A DNA stretch of 64,000 nt from assembly GCF_001051995.2 (NCBI RefSeq), contig NZ_CP014646.1, forward strand, positions 2,170,001-2,234,000, written 5' to 3'. Below the pieces are notes generated by a model. It did not search any database. It was not told where the DNA came from and saw nothing but the letters and a program-made list of their open reading frames with translations. This DNA comes from Thauera humireducens. GTDB lineage: Bacteria; Pseudomonadota; Gammaproteobacteria; Burkholderiales; Rhodocyclaceae. A program made the translations under genes and the position numbers. Of this stretch, positions 12,808 through 20,481 are shown piece by piece (positions within the stretch are counted from its first letter, which is position 1; each line of letters starts with the position of its first letter).

Positions 12808-13883
12808 TCGTCCGCCAGCGCCGCGAGCAAATCGGCCTGGTGCTCCAGGGTCAGCGCGGCGACGAGCTCATCCAGTTCGCCCTGCATGACGACCTCGAGC
12901 TTGTACAGGGTGAGATTGATGCGATGGTCGGTGATCCGCCCCTGCGGAAAGTTGTAGGTACGGATGCGCTCCGACCGGTCGCCGCTGCCGACCAGACTCT
13001 TGCGCTGCGCGGCCTCCGCGCTCTGCTGCGCCCGCACCTTCGCGTCGTACAGGCGCGCCGCCAGCACCGACATGGCCTGCGCCTTGTTGCGGTGCTGCGA
13101 GCGATCGTCCTGGCATTCGACCACGATGCCAGTCGGGATGTGGGTGATGCGCACCGCGGAGTCGGTCTTGTTGATGTGCTGCCCGCCCGCGCCCGAAGCA
13201 CGGAAGGTGTCGATGCGCAGGTCGGCCGGGTTGATGTCGACCGCGGCGACCTCGTCAGCCTCGGGCAGCACGGCTACGGTGCACGCCGACGTGTGGATTC
13301 GACCCTGCGTCTCGGTCACCGGCACGCGCTGCACCCGATGCCCACCGGATTCGAACTTGAGCTTCGAATACGCGCCATTACCGACGATGCGGGCGATCAC
13401 CTCCTTGTAACCACCGAGATCGGAGTCGCTGGCCGACACGATCTCCACCTTCCAGCGCTGGCGCTCGGCGTAGCGGGTATACATGCGCAGCAGGTCGCCG
13501 GCAAACAGCGCCGCCTCGTCGCCGCCCGTGCCGGCGCGGATCTCGAGGAAGAGGTTGCGCTCGTCGTTGGGATCACGCGGCAGGAGGGCACGCTGCAACG
13601 CCTCCTCCAGTTCGGCGATCCGCGCTTCGCCCGCCGCCAGTTCGAGCTCGCCCAACTCGCGCATCTCCGGGTCGGCCAGCAGTTCGCGCGCCGTGGCACA
13701 GTCAGCCTCGGCCTGGGTGTAAGCAGCATAGAGCAGGACGACCGGCTCGATCTCGGCGCGCTCGCGCGACAAGTCTCGGAAGGCGTTCATGTCGCGAGCG
13801 GACTCCTCGGCCGCGAGGCTGCGGTCGAGTTCCTGAAGGCGCGCGGCGAGATGCTCGAGTTTGTCGCGAATGCTCTGTTTCAT
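12804..13883 (-). CDS. prfA: Peptide chain release factor 1
   Basis: Class I release factor of 359 residues, reading UAA and UAG. The GGQ loop is in [18 protein letters not shown], and the N-terminus ([12 protein letters not shown]) is normal for RF1. The start at 13883 was preferred over an upstream ATG at 13922 because the extra residues ([12 protein letters not shown]) are not family sequence. Downstream gene prmC overlaps the stop. It follows hemA with a 54-base gap, the classic hemA-prfA-prmC order. Confidence 0.97.
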   Translation of the reverse strand: MKQSIRDKLEHLAARLQELDRSLAAEESARDMNAFRDLSRERAEIEPVVLLYAAYTQAEADCATARELLADPEMRELGELELAAGEARIAELEEALQRALLPRDPNDERNLFLEIRAGTGGDEAALFAGDLLRMYTRYAERQRWKVEIVSASDSDLGGYKEVIARIVGNGAYSKLKFESGGHRVQRVPVTETQGRIHTSACTVAVLPEADEVAAVDINPADLRIDTFRASGAGGQHINKTDSAVRITHIPTGIVVECQDDRSQHRNKAQAMSVLAARLYDAKVRAQQSAEAAQRKSLVGSGDRSERIRTYNFPQGRITDHRINLTLYKLEVVMQGELDELVAALTLEHQADLLAALADE

Positions 13884-13937
13884 GGATGAATGGTGAGCTG
13901 CCGCCGCGCCGCAGGCGGGCACGGCGGTCGGCCGGGG

Positions 13938-15191
13938 CTAGCCCTGGCGCGGGAGGTTGAAGAGCTGGTGCACGAGCTGGCCGACTTCGGCCTTGTGCTC
14001 GCCTTCCGCCTGGTTGAGGTAGCGGGTCGGCCCGTGCATCAGCTTGTTGGTGAGTCCGTGCGACAGCGCTTCGAGCACCTTCTGCGGGTTCTCGCCCTTG
14101 GCAAGCAGGCGCATGGCACGCTCGAGCTCGGCCTGTCGCAGCGTTTCGGCGCGGTCGCGCAGCGCACGGATCGCGGGCACCGTGACGCGGCCGGCCATCC
14201 AGTGCAGGAAACCGTCGACGCGCGTGTCGATGATCTGCTCGGCCTCGATCACCGCCTGCTGGCGGGACTCCATGCCAGCCTCGACGACCTGGGCGAGATC
14301 GTCGACCGTGTAGAGGAAGACGTCGTCGAGCGCAGCGATCTCGGGCTCGATGTCGCGCGGCACGGCGAGGTCCACCATCACCATCGGCCGGTGCCGGCGA
14401 GCCTTGACGGCGCGTTCGGCCATGCCGAGCCCGACGATGGGCAGGGGCGCGGCCGTACAGGAGACGACCACATCGAAGCGCGGCAGCATTTCGCCGATCT
14501 GATCGATGCGCATGGTCTGCGCCCCGAAGCGCTGCGCCAGGACCAGCGCACGCTCGGCCGTGCGATTGGCCACCGTCATCGACTTTGGCTGCGCGCCGGC
14601 GAAGTGCGCGGCACACAACTCGATCATTTCGCCGGCGCCGATGAACAGCACATGCTGGTCGGCCACGCTTTCGAAGATGCGCTCGGTCAGATGCACCGCG
14701 GCAGCGGCCATCGACACGGTGTTGGCGCCGATCGCGGTCGTCGAGCGAACTTCCTTCGCCACCGCAAAGGTGTTCTGGAACAGCTTGTGCAGCAGCGTGC
14801 CCATCGTGCCCGCCTCTTCGGCGTGACGCACGGCATCCTTGACCTGGCCGAGGATCTGCGGCTCGCCGATCACCATCGAGTCGAGCCCGCTGGCGACCCT
14901 GAAGACGTGCCGCACGGCATCGCGCTGCGGATAGGCGTACAGGTAGGGCGAAACGTCGTTGAGCGGAACCTGATGAAAGCGTGCCAGCCAGTCGGCCGCA
15001 TGCTGCGGCTGCTCGGCGGCGAAATACAACTCGGTGCGATTGCAGGTCGACAGAATCGCGGCTTCGCGCACCGAATCGGCATGCGTCAGATCGTGCAGGG
15101 CCTGACCCAGCCGCTCAGGCTGGAACGCAACGCGTTCGCGGATGGCGAGCGGTGCCGTGTGGTGATTCAGGCCGAGGGCGTAAAGCTGCAT
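13938..15191 (-). CDS. hemA: Glutamyl-tRNA reductase
   Basis: First enzyme of C5 tetrapyrrole synthesis, reducing glutamyl-tRNA(Glu) to glutamate-1-semialdehyde with NADPH. The protein is 417 residues and begins [20 protein letters not shown]. The active-site Cys is in [12 protein letters not shown], and the NADPH-binding fold shows [14 protein letters not shown]. The ATG at 15191 gives the family N-terminus; the frame open to 15281 is extra. It is the first gene of the leftward hemA-prfA-prmC-grxD series and lies just left of the tRNA-Phe integrative element. Confidence 0.96.
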   Translation of the reverse strand: MQLYALGLNHHTAPLAIRERVAFQPERLGQALHDLTHADSVREAAILSTCNRTELYFAAEQPQHAADWLARFHQVPLNDVSPYLYAYPQRDAVRHVFRVASGLDSMVIGEPQILGQVKDAVRHAEEAGTMGTLLHKLFQNTFAVAKEVRSTTAIGANTVSMAAAAVHLTERIFESVADQHVLFIGAGEMIELCAAHFAGAQPKSMTVANRTAERALVLAQRFGAQTMRIDQIGEMLPRFDVVVSCTAAPLPIVGLGMAERAVKARRHRPMVMVDLAVPRDIEPEIAALDDVFLYTVDDLAQVVEAGMESRQQAVIEAEQIIDTRVDGFLHWMAGRVTVPAIRALRDRAETLRQAELERAMRLLAKGENPQKVLEALSHGLTNKLMHGPTRYLNQAEGEHKAEVGQLVHQLFNLPRQG

Positions 15192-15350
15192 TCGAGATCT
15201 GGCTAAGTCGGCGCACTGCGACGCGATGCCGCGGATTATAGCATCGCGGTTTCCGCCCAAAACTTGAGCGGAATCAGCCACTTTCTAACGACGATTGGAC
15301 AGCTGAAAGCAAAACGGGCCGACACATGGTCGACCCGTTCGCGAAATTCT

Positions 15351-15396
15351 TGGTGGCCAGGGACGGAATCGAACCGCCGACACGCGGATTTTCAAT
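15351..15396 (-). repeat. Left attachment repeat (tRNA-Phe 3' half)
   Basis: A 46-bp perfect copy of 21885-21930: the tRNA-Phe sequence from the anticodon through the encoded CCA. It ends abruptly in the anticodon region, after which the sequence is unrelated, so it is not a functional tRNA gene. It marks the left junction and the displaced original 3' end of the tRNA gene. Confidence 0.92.
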
Positions 15397-15488
15397 GGAT
15401 TCATTGGCGAATAATCCTTTTAAAACATGGATTTAAACGCCAAATTCGGCCTGTGCCACACAATGTGCTACAGCCAAATGCCATGATT

Positions 15489-15956
15489 TCAGCGCGCCGC
15501 TGGCTTTCGGGGCGACGTGAGTATGCCACGCCCGACTGGTCTCTGCACAGCCTCAATGGCCCTATCGAGTTCCCCTGCTTCCACCGCCTGTTTGACAAGC
15601 TTCAGCACAGGCACAAGTTGGTCTTTGTCGCCGATGACGATGGTCGTCATCTCATCTCGAACCTTCAGTGTTCTGTTGCCGTACCTTACCTGCAACTTCA
15701 ACTGACCATCGTCGTCGATCCAGAACCATCGTCTAGCTGGTCGTTCGGTCATCAACGTGACCTGCTGATTGGTCTCTGGATCTGCAGCAGTACGCATGAA
15801 GCGTCTCATGTACTGCCGCCCTTGCAGATACTCCTCTGCTACTTCGATCTGCTCGTGCAATGCCTTCATCAACTTGTGACGCCTGAACATCGTTGGCGTC
15901 AGCTTCTTGAATCGTTCTTCAGCTGAAACGTTGAGTGTCTCAAGCAGGCTTGTCAT
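15489..15956 (-). CDS. Hypothetical protein of the integrative element
   Basis: A 155-residue protein, charged and mostly helical at its N-terminus (SAEERFKKLTPTMFRRHKLM), with a central beta-rich piece (RRWFWIDDDGQLKLQVRYGNRTL) and no membrane segment. A GGAT/AAGGATTCC region precedes the start. I recognise no family. It is the outermost leftward gene of the element, next to the left attachment repeat. Confidence 0.6.
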   Translation of the reverse strand: MTSLLETLNVSAEERFKKLTPTMFRRHKLMKALHEQIEVAEEYLQGRQYMRRFMRTAADPETNQQVTLMTERPARRWFWIDDDGQLKLQVRYGNRTLKVRDEMTTIVIGDKDQLVPVLKLVKQAVEAGELDRAIEAVQRPVGRGILTSPRKPAAR

Positions 15957-16056
15957 TTCGGAATCCTTCGTTGTTCAACACGTTTTGATCCTACGTGGAA
16001 CAAATAAGGATTCCTAGGAAAGAACAACCTAGCCCCGTCGGCACCTCGTGCAAATC

Positions 16057-16761
16057 TCAAAAAAGCGACTGCTGCACGTTGTTCTTTAAACTTCCTGCGA
16101 CAGACTCACTCTGTGCAAGTATGAAAACACGTTCAAGTGTTTTAATTCCGACACCATCAATTCTCGCCAACTGATTCAGCTGAACAATGCTTGGATCACG
16201 CACAGCATCGAAAAGAGCCTCAACATAGTTTCTACGTAACCCAGAGACCTCCGCGACAGTCGCTACATCACGTGACAATATCCACGCCTTCATACTCTCA
16301 AAGAGGTCATCACCTGCTCTTGGATCGTACCTATAAATCTCCACATCAATTTTTAGGTTACCAAGATACCTCTGCATCAACTCCAAACTTACACTCGGAT
16401 CAATCCCGCCCTTATCTGCACCCAGCAAAGGAAATGCAATTGACTGCACCCCCCGCTCCTCGTATGTATCTACAAATCGCTTCAGACCCGCATGGAGATA
16501 CTCAAGCTTCGACGGATACCTCCAATGTCTCTTGGTAGGAAAATTTAATATCCACCTATCCGTACCCTTGTAAATCCAAAGCAACCCTATATCGATTTTT
16601 TTCTCTGCGCAAAGCTGAACATACCTCTTGTACAAATCTGGGTAACGCAACCGAATCTCGAGAGCAATACCCGCACCCATCACTCCAACACAGTTAACCG
16701 TGTTAACGATAGTCTGGCATTTACTCTTAAATATGTTTCCATTTACCACTAAAGAACCCAT
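16057..16761 (-). CDS. darG: DarG-like macrodomain antitoxin (DNA ADP-ribosylglycohydrolase)
   Basis: A 234-residue protein whose first ~150 residues are a macrodomain of the DarG type: the ADP-ribose-binding motif TIVNTVNCVGVMGAGIALEI (residues 17-36) and WILNFPTKRHWRYPSKLEY further on match this subclass well. DarG removes ADP-ribose from thymidine in DNA, undoing the damage done by the DarT toxin. The C-terminal ~80 residues include a helix-hairpin-helix-like segment (LARIDGVGIKTLERV). It is shorter than many DarG proteins, which have a longer toxin-binding C-terminal domain. It starts seven bases after the toxin gene with AGGA as ribosome site, so the two form one operon. Confidence 0.88.
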   Translation of the reverse strand: MGSLVVNGNIFKSKCQTIVNTVNCVGVMGAGIALEIRLRYPDLYKRYVQLCAEKKIDIGLLWIYKGTDRWILNFPTKRHWRYPSKLEYLHAGLKRFVDTYEERGVQSIAFPLLGADKGGIDPSVSLELMQRYLGNLKIDVEIYRYDPRAGDDLFESMKAWILSRDVATVAEVSGLRRNYVEALFDAVRDPSIVQLNQLARIDGVGIKTLERVFILAQSESVAGSLKNNVQQSLF

Positions 16762-16768
16762 GACATTC

Positions 16769-17818
16769 CTAAAAAAACAATTCTCGCGATACTACTGCCT
16801 CGCAACCGTAGCTCCTTACCATCCGAGCCGTCTCTGGCGATGCACAGTGCACCCTGACAATATAATCAGGAGCGACAAATGGAAAAATTAGCACTTCCGC
16901 ACAACGTTTTCTTTTACCATCAGTAAAGTCATTCCAATACGATGCCCTTAAAACATCCCAAGGCATATATATCAGATCCTTCACCTCTCTATAAAACCTT
17001 GTTTCGCGCGACGCTGCATTGCCATCCGTGTACAAATAATCATAACTGTCAAGAACCGAAAGAGAAATCTCCAATAAGCACAGCTCGTTTTGCAAATGCT
17101 TCCTAACATAAAGCATCGGATTTCTTACGTTAATGTAAAGCGGAGCATAATCATGAACCTTTCTGTTGTAAAACGGCTCAATCCTTTCCCTCCGCTTTTG
17201 AACATCCTGATTTGAAATATCAATAGGCTTAAACTCTGAAAATGCTTGCGTATTGCTTACCACCCCATCATCCAGAATGCTCTTTATATTATCCCGATGC
17301 GTGATATGCCAGAGCGAATGAACGCCGAACACTTTTAAATGTGACGCTACCGTCGTCCGTTCCTCGACGTTCAATGTTGGTTGCTGCTCACCGCCCTGGG
17401 AATATTTTACTGAACCAGAATCCTCAATGCCGCAAGACACCCCTTGCTGGGACTCACTCTTTGTACGTTTCTCCCCACCAACTGACTGAACATCACTACA
17501 AGATTCTACGTTTGATGAAGACACCAAGGTTGTCTGAGAGATCTCAGTCGGCTTAGCTTCTTCATTTTTTTTATCACCCGAAGCAGGAGAGTCTAGAAAA
17601 AACTCATTCTCCTCGAGCTGCTTCAGGCGTTTTGCCCTCTGAATAGCTCTCTGAATAGCTTCTTGATTTTTTCTATAAGCAGTCTCTGCCGAATCTTCGA
17701 CCTTTTCTTTTTTTACACGACCCTCATTTTTTAACTCTCTTCTCTCACCCGCTCTTGAGGAAGCCCCGCTCATCATTGAAATGAGCCATATCACAAACAA
17801 CCCGACAATCCACTCCAT
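16769..17818 (-). CDS. darT: DarT-like DNA ADP-ribosyltransferase toxin with N-terminal membrane segment
   Basis: A 349-residue protein. Residues ~167-330 match DarT (DUF4433), which ADP-ribosylates thymidine in single-stranded DNA: LWHITHRDNIKSIL (169-182), HDYAPLYINVRNPMLY (222-237), DGNAASRETRFY (265-276), WDVLRASYWND (287-297) and the catalytic Glu in CAEVLIF (Glu308). Before it comes an unusual extension: a hydrophobic helix at residues 3-17 (WIVGLFVIWLISMM), a charged coiled-coil stretch (~25-75) and a Ser/Gln-rich linker to ~150. Typical DarT proteins are just over 200 residues with no membrane part. A strong GAGGTGG ribosome site supports the start. The antitoxin follows. The base composition is AT-rich, suggesting transfer. 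Confidence 0.88.
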   Translation of the reverse strand: MEWIVGLFVIWLISMMSGASSRAGERRELKNEGRVKKEKVEDSAETAYRKNQEAIQRAIQRAKRLKQLEENEFFLDSPASGDKKNEEAKPTEISQTTLVSSSNVESCSDVQSVGGEKRTKSESQQGVSCGIEDSGSVKYSQGGEQQPTLNVEERTTVASHLKVFGVHSLWHITHRDNIKSILDDGVVSNTQAFSEFKPIDISNQDVQKRRERIEPFYNRKVHDYAPLYINVRNPMLYVRKHLQNELCLLEISLSVLDSYDYLYTDGNAASRETRFYREVKDLIYMPWDVLRASYWNDFTDGKRKRCAEVLIFPFVAPDYIVRVHCASPETARMVRSYGCEAVVSRELFF

Positions 17819-17976
17819 AGACCCACCTCAATGCAATAAATTCATGAAGCTTTGAATTGTCGCCTTTAGTTCCGAAAATGACTTAAGAACTCGACGGGCA
17901 ATGAGTCTCCGCATTCAATTAAACCTCAAAATAATAGCCTCTCATCCTGATAAAACCACATCCCGAATATAACTAA

Positions 17977-18240
17977 TCACATCATAACCTTCGGAATCTC
18001 GACCGTTCTGAATGCTTCTTCCCAATATCCTGCTATCGCAAAATCAGGATCATCGACAAAGTGCGCGAGTTGCTCTTTAAGCGCATACACACTTTTCTCG
18101 ACCCCGTCATACAGAACTTCGTCTCTTGAAAACGGAAGAAAGCCGCCGCTGCTCACTGGCAAGTGAGACTTCCTGAACCACTCTTTCCTCGACATAAGAC
18201 GCAGCGCGAAGCGGTTTCGTCGCATCGCCTCATATCTCAT
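17977..18240 (-). CDS. Small hypothetical protein of the element
   Basis: An 87-residue basic-to-acidic protein (RNRFALRLMSRKEWFRK, later FVDDPDFAIAGYWEEAF) without a recognised domain. The frame stays open without an ATG upstream to beyond 18340, overlapping the end of the next gene, so the true start may be a non-ATG codon. Confidence that it is coding is modest; AT-rich composition fits its neighbours. The 158 bases between it and darT hold no evident gene. Confidence 0.45.
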   Translation of the reverse strand: MRYEAMRRNRFALRLMSRKEWFRKSHLPVSSGGFLPFSRDEVLYDGVEKSVYALKEQLAHFVDDPDFAIAGYWEEAFRTVEIPKVMM

Positions 18241-18326
18241 CTCGCGATACTTTTGTGACAGAAACTTCTTCGCTAGCTTGAAAGCTGTTTTCGATACGCG
18301 ATCAAGGCATCTTCCCTGTGCTGCCT

Positions 18327-18656
18327 CTAGCCTTCGCTCATGAACTCGGTCACTGGCTTTTTTGCTTTTGGCTCTCCTCTCTGGTTCCGCTCTTTCTGAA
18401 CGATCTCAAGACCAAGTCTTTTTAGACGGTTAATCGCCTTTACAACGTCGATGTTGTTGCACTTGTTCTCCTTACACACAGCGTCCATCGCGGCATAAAG
18501 GGCCTCCATCCCTGGCGAATCTTTCTTCAAAACTCCCTCGCCTTTAAGCTTAGCCCTCAACACCTCCAACTTCGCTTGCTGATTCTTCAGTGCAGCTTCA
18601 GCCGCTACGATCTGCTCTTCAATCGTCAACTTCTTCTTAGTGCCTGCTCTCATCAC
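18327..18656 (-). CDS. Small coiled-coil hypothetical protein of the element
   Basis: A 109-residue highly charged protein. Residues ~10-45 form a likely coiled coil (TIEEQIVAAEAALKNQQAKL). The C-terminal half (VVKAINRLKRLGLEIVQKER) is helical and basic, which could suit nucleic-acid binding, but no family is recognised. It starts divergently from the second recombinase gene across a 135-base gap that probably holds both promoters. Confidence 0.6.
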   Translation of the reverse strand: MMRAGTKKKLTIEEQIVAAEAALKNQQAKLEVLRAKLKGEGVLKKDSPGMEALYAAMDAVCKENKCNNIDVVKAINRLKRLGLEIVQKERNQRGEPKAKKPVTEFMSEG

Positions 18657-18791
18657 GTGCTCCGCAGTTTCACCACATAATGTGTAAATTCTGATTTAAT
18701 CGTACAGCCTGTTGAATTCCAATCAGGTTTTCTAAGCAGTTCCGTTCTAGGAATCCTCTTTCGCCATCATTAACATGAAGTCATCGATAAC

Positions 18792-19376
18792 ATGGTGGCG
18801 CTCAAAATGGGACAAGCAAAAACCCTCAACGAGAAAGAGTTCAAACGAGTCTTGGCCATAGTCGCTACGACACGTTATGCAGAGCGTGACCGCATGGTGC
18901 TGTTGATGTCGTTCTGGGGTGGTCTTCGTGTCGGCGAGATTGCAGCACTCCGTATCGGCGATGTTGTTGGAGCAGATGGAAGCATCAAGCAGCAGTTCAC
19001 CCTGACGCCCGAGCAGACGAAGGGGAACAAACCTCGAACGGTGATGGTAGCTGAGAAGCTTCGAAAGGAGCTAGCGTCATATGTCGCTGGCTTGAAGCAC
19101 AAGGACCCAAAACGGGCACTGTTTGGCTCACAACGCTCACGTGATGGGTTCTCGGCGAACACCTTATGCAAACGTATGAACCACCTCTTCGCACTAGCTG
19201 GAATCGACGGTGCAAGCTCCCACTCGGGGCGACGTACCTTCATCACGACGTTAGCGAACAAGGGCGTGGGCGTGCGGGTGCTGATGGCCCTTGCAGGACA
19301 TCGAAACATCGGCACAACGCAGCGATATATCGACCTCAACGACGAGCTTGTAAAGGTTGCCGTCAACCTCATCTAA
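18792..19376 (+). CDS. Tyrosine recombinase, catalytic domain only
   Basis: A 194-residue site-specific recombinase of the tyrosine family. Catalytic residues are visible: Arg in GGLRVGEIAAL, His-x-x-Arg in SSHSGRRTFITTLA, the second His in LAGHRNIGTTQ, and the nucleophile in QRYIDLNDEL. The N-terminal DNA-binding core found in long integrases is absent, so it resembles short invertase-like recombinases (FimB/FimE size) or XerC/D-like resolvases without their first domain. It is the only rightward gene of the element. The ATG at 18792 is uncertain; a second one 15 bases in (MGQAKTL) is equally possible, and neither has a good ribosome site. Its role (inversion, dimer resolution, excision) is unknown. 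Confidence 0.88.
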   Translation: MVALKMGQAKTLNEKEFKRVLAIVATTRYAERDRMVLLMSFWGGLRVGEIAALRIGDVVGADGSIKQQFTLTPEQTKGNKPRTVMVAEKLRKELASYVAGLKHKDPKRALFGSQRSRDGFSANTLCKRMNHLFALAGIDGASSHSGRRTFITTLANKGVGVRVLMALAGHRNIGTTQRYIDLNDELVKVAVNLI

Positions 19377-19394
19377 GCAACGGCTTCAGACGTG

Positions 19395-19426
19395 AAAAAG
19401 GGGTTGAACTTTGATGCTCAACCCCC
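19395..19426 (-). terminator. Rho-independent terminator for the leftward integrase/rep genes
   Basis: On the minus strand an 8-bp stem (GGGGTTGA / TCAACCCC) with a 10-base loop is followed by five T residues. It lies just after the 51-residue ORF that overlaps rep, and it faces the stop of the rightward recombinase, so it separates the two convergent units. Confidence 0.78.
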
Positions 19427-19470
19427 TGCCTTGATCTCGTTTGCTTTGACTAAGGGTGTTGCAGACGAGA

Positions 19471-19626
19471 TCAATCCAACACGATCACCGTCACTGCGCC
19501 CTTGGCCTGCAGCCTTTTCAACTGCTCGGCCACCTTGCGTGGATCGTCTTCCTCGATCATCAGAAGCTTAAAGGTCTTGGACCTCAGCATCTCGATCAAC
19601 TCTTGCTTGTTCTTTGGCTTGATCAT
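19471..19626 (-). CDS. Small ORF overlapping the end of rep (51 residues)
   Basis: An ATG within the rep gene (19624-19626), preceded at a fair distance by GGGAG, opens a 51-residue frame that runs 97 bases beyond the rep stop and ends at a TGA just before the terminator. The product is charged and amphipathic: KNKQELIEMLRSKTFKLLMI, then EEDDPRKVAEQLKRL and a hydrophobic end AVTVIVLD. No family is recognised. The overlap, the ribosome-like site and the terminator placed right behind it support a real gene, perhaps coupled to rep translation. Confidence 0.5.
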   Translation of the reverse strand: MIKPKNKQELIEMLRSKTFKLLMIEEDDPRKVAEQLKRLQAKGAVTVIVLD

Positions 19627-20269
19627 TCTTGGCTCCCATCTTCATCGCCGCGATGTATTGTTCCCGCTCCTTCCATTCACGTTTATTTATGGTGACGTGC
19701 TCTGGCTCGAAGGTGAAGAAATCATCGTTTAGCGTTGGGCCGTCAAGTACTGCGATCTGCGTGGATGCACTTTTGAGAGAGTAGGCCGCAATCCGATCAT
19801 GATCTTCATTGAGCTTCTGAAACTGCATGTAGCAGCCGCTCTCGTTCTTGTAGCCAATCCCTCTTGATCCGAAGTATGTCTTGAAGCCATCCGTGACGAT
19901 GTAGCTCGGGTTATTGACCAAACCGTCTAGCTTCATCATCCTTTTGATGAACACCTCTTCATCGCTGGCGGTTTGCTGGATGATCATATGTGAATGCCAA
20001 TGACCAGTCTCACTACGTTCGACTGCAACAATACCTTTAACGTATCTGTTCCTTGATGACCCATTGTTCAAGAAGCTATTCATGAGCCTTACAAAGCCTT
20101 TTGTCGCAATGATCGCATTTTCTTTTGAAGGATCTCTCCAACCTCTTGTCTCAGCATAGCGATAGCCTGGGTGCAATGTGATCGCCCAGTTCGCCTTTGC
20201 GTGACCTTGCGACTCCCTCAGCAATCCCAGGATCAACTGATTCATATTTTCTTTAGTGGTTCTTCTCAT
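19568..20269 (-). CDS. Probable HUH-type replication initiator (Rep)
   Basis: A 233-residue protein with the metal-binding HUH motif TGHWHSHMII near residue 91 and a plausible catalytic tyrosine in AAYSLKSAST near residue 165 (YxxK form), as in rolling-circle replication initiators of small plasmids and phages. An upstream motif NWAITLHPGYRY could be the first strand of the Rep fold. Such enzymes nick one strand at an origin and stay linked to its 5' end. A second ATG 24 bases inside may be the true start. It lies between the integrase and a leftward terminator and suggests that the element can replicate or be mobilised after excision. Match strength is judged by eye only. Confidence 0.7.
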   Translation of the reverse strand: MRRTTKENMNQLILGLLRESQGHAKANWAITLHPGYRYAETRGWRDPSKENAIIATKGFVRLMNSFLNNGSSRNRYVKGIVAVERSETGHWHSHMIIQQTASDEEVFIKRMMKLDGLVNNPSYIVTDGFKTYFGSRGIGYKNESGCYMQFQKLNEDHDRIAAYSLKSASTQIAVLDGPTLNDDFFTFEPEHVTINKREWKEREQYIAAMKMGAKNDQAKEQARVDRDAEVQDL

Positions 20270-20481
20270 TCCTCAGCCCAATCCTTACAGACAATACCTC
20301 ACCAACTAAACCCCAACGGAGTTCAGCGCCAGGCCGCGATATCGAAAACATCAATATGCGTAAGTCGCGTAGCACGTCTTCACGACTCACATTTATTTAT
20401 GCTTTCGGGGCTTGCGTTATTGTAAAGTTGAGATGAATATTTTAATTAAATTTAGCGCCAGACCATAGGAATTTTTAATTA
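20270..20481. other. AT-rich gap between integrase and rep
   Basis: 212 bases with no gene. It contains a pronounced AT-rich patch near 20430-20480 and two imperfect copies of AGCGCCAGRCC (20325 and 20454 areas). It would be a natural place for the rep promoter or a replication origin, but no nick site or clear hairpin was identified. Confidence 0.35.

Noticed and set aside
15351..15396. A second tRNA-Phe gene
   Set aside because: Only the 3' half is present; sequence beyond the anticodon does not complete a cloverleaf. It is an attachment repeat.
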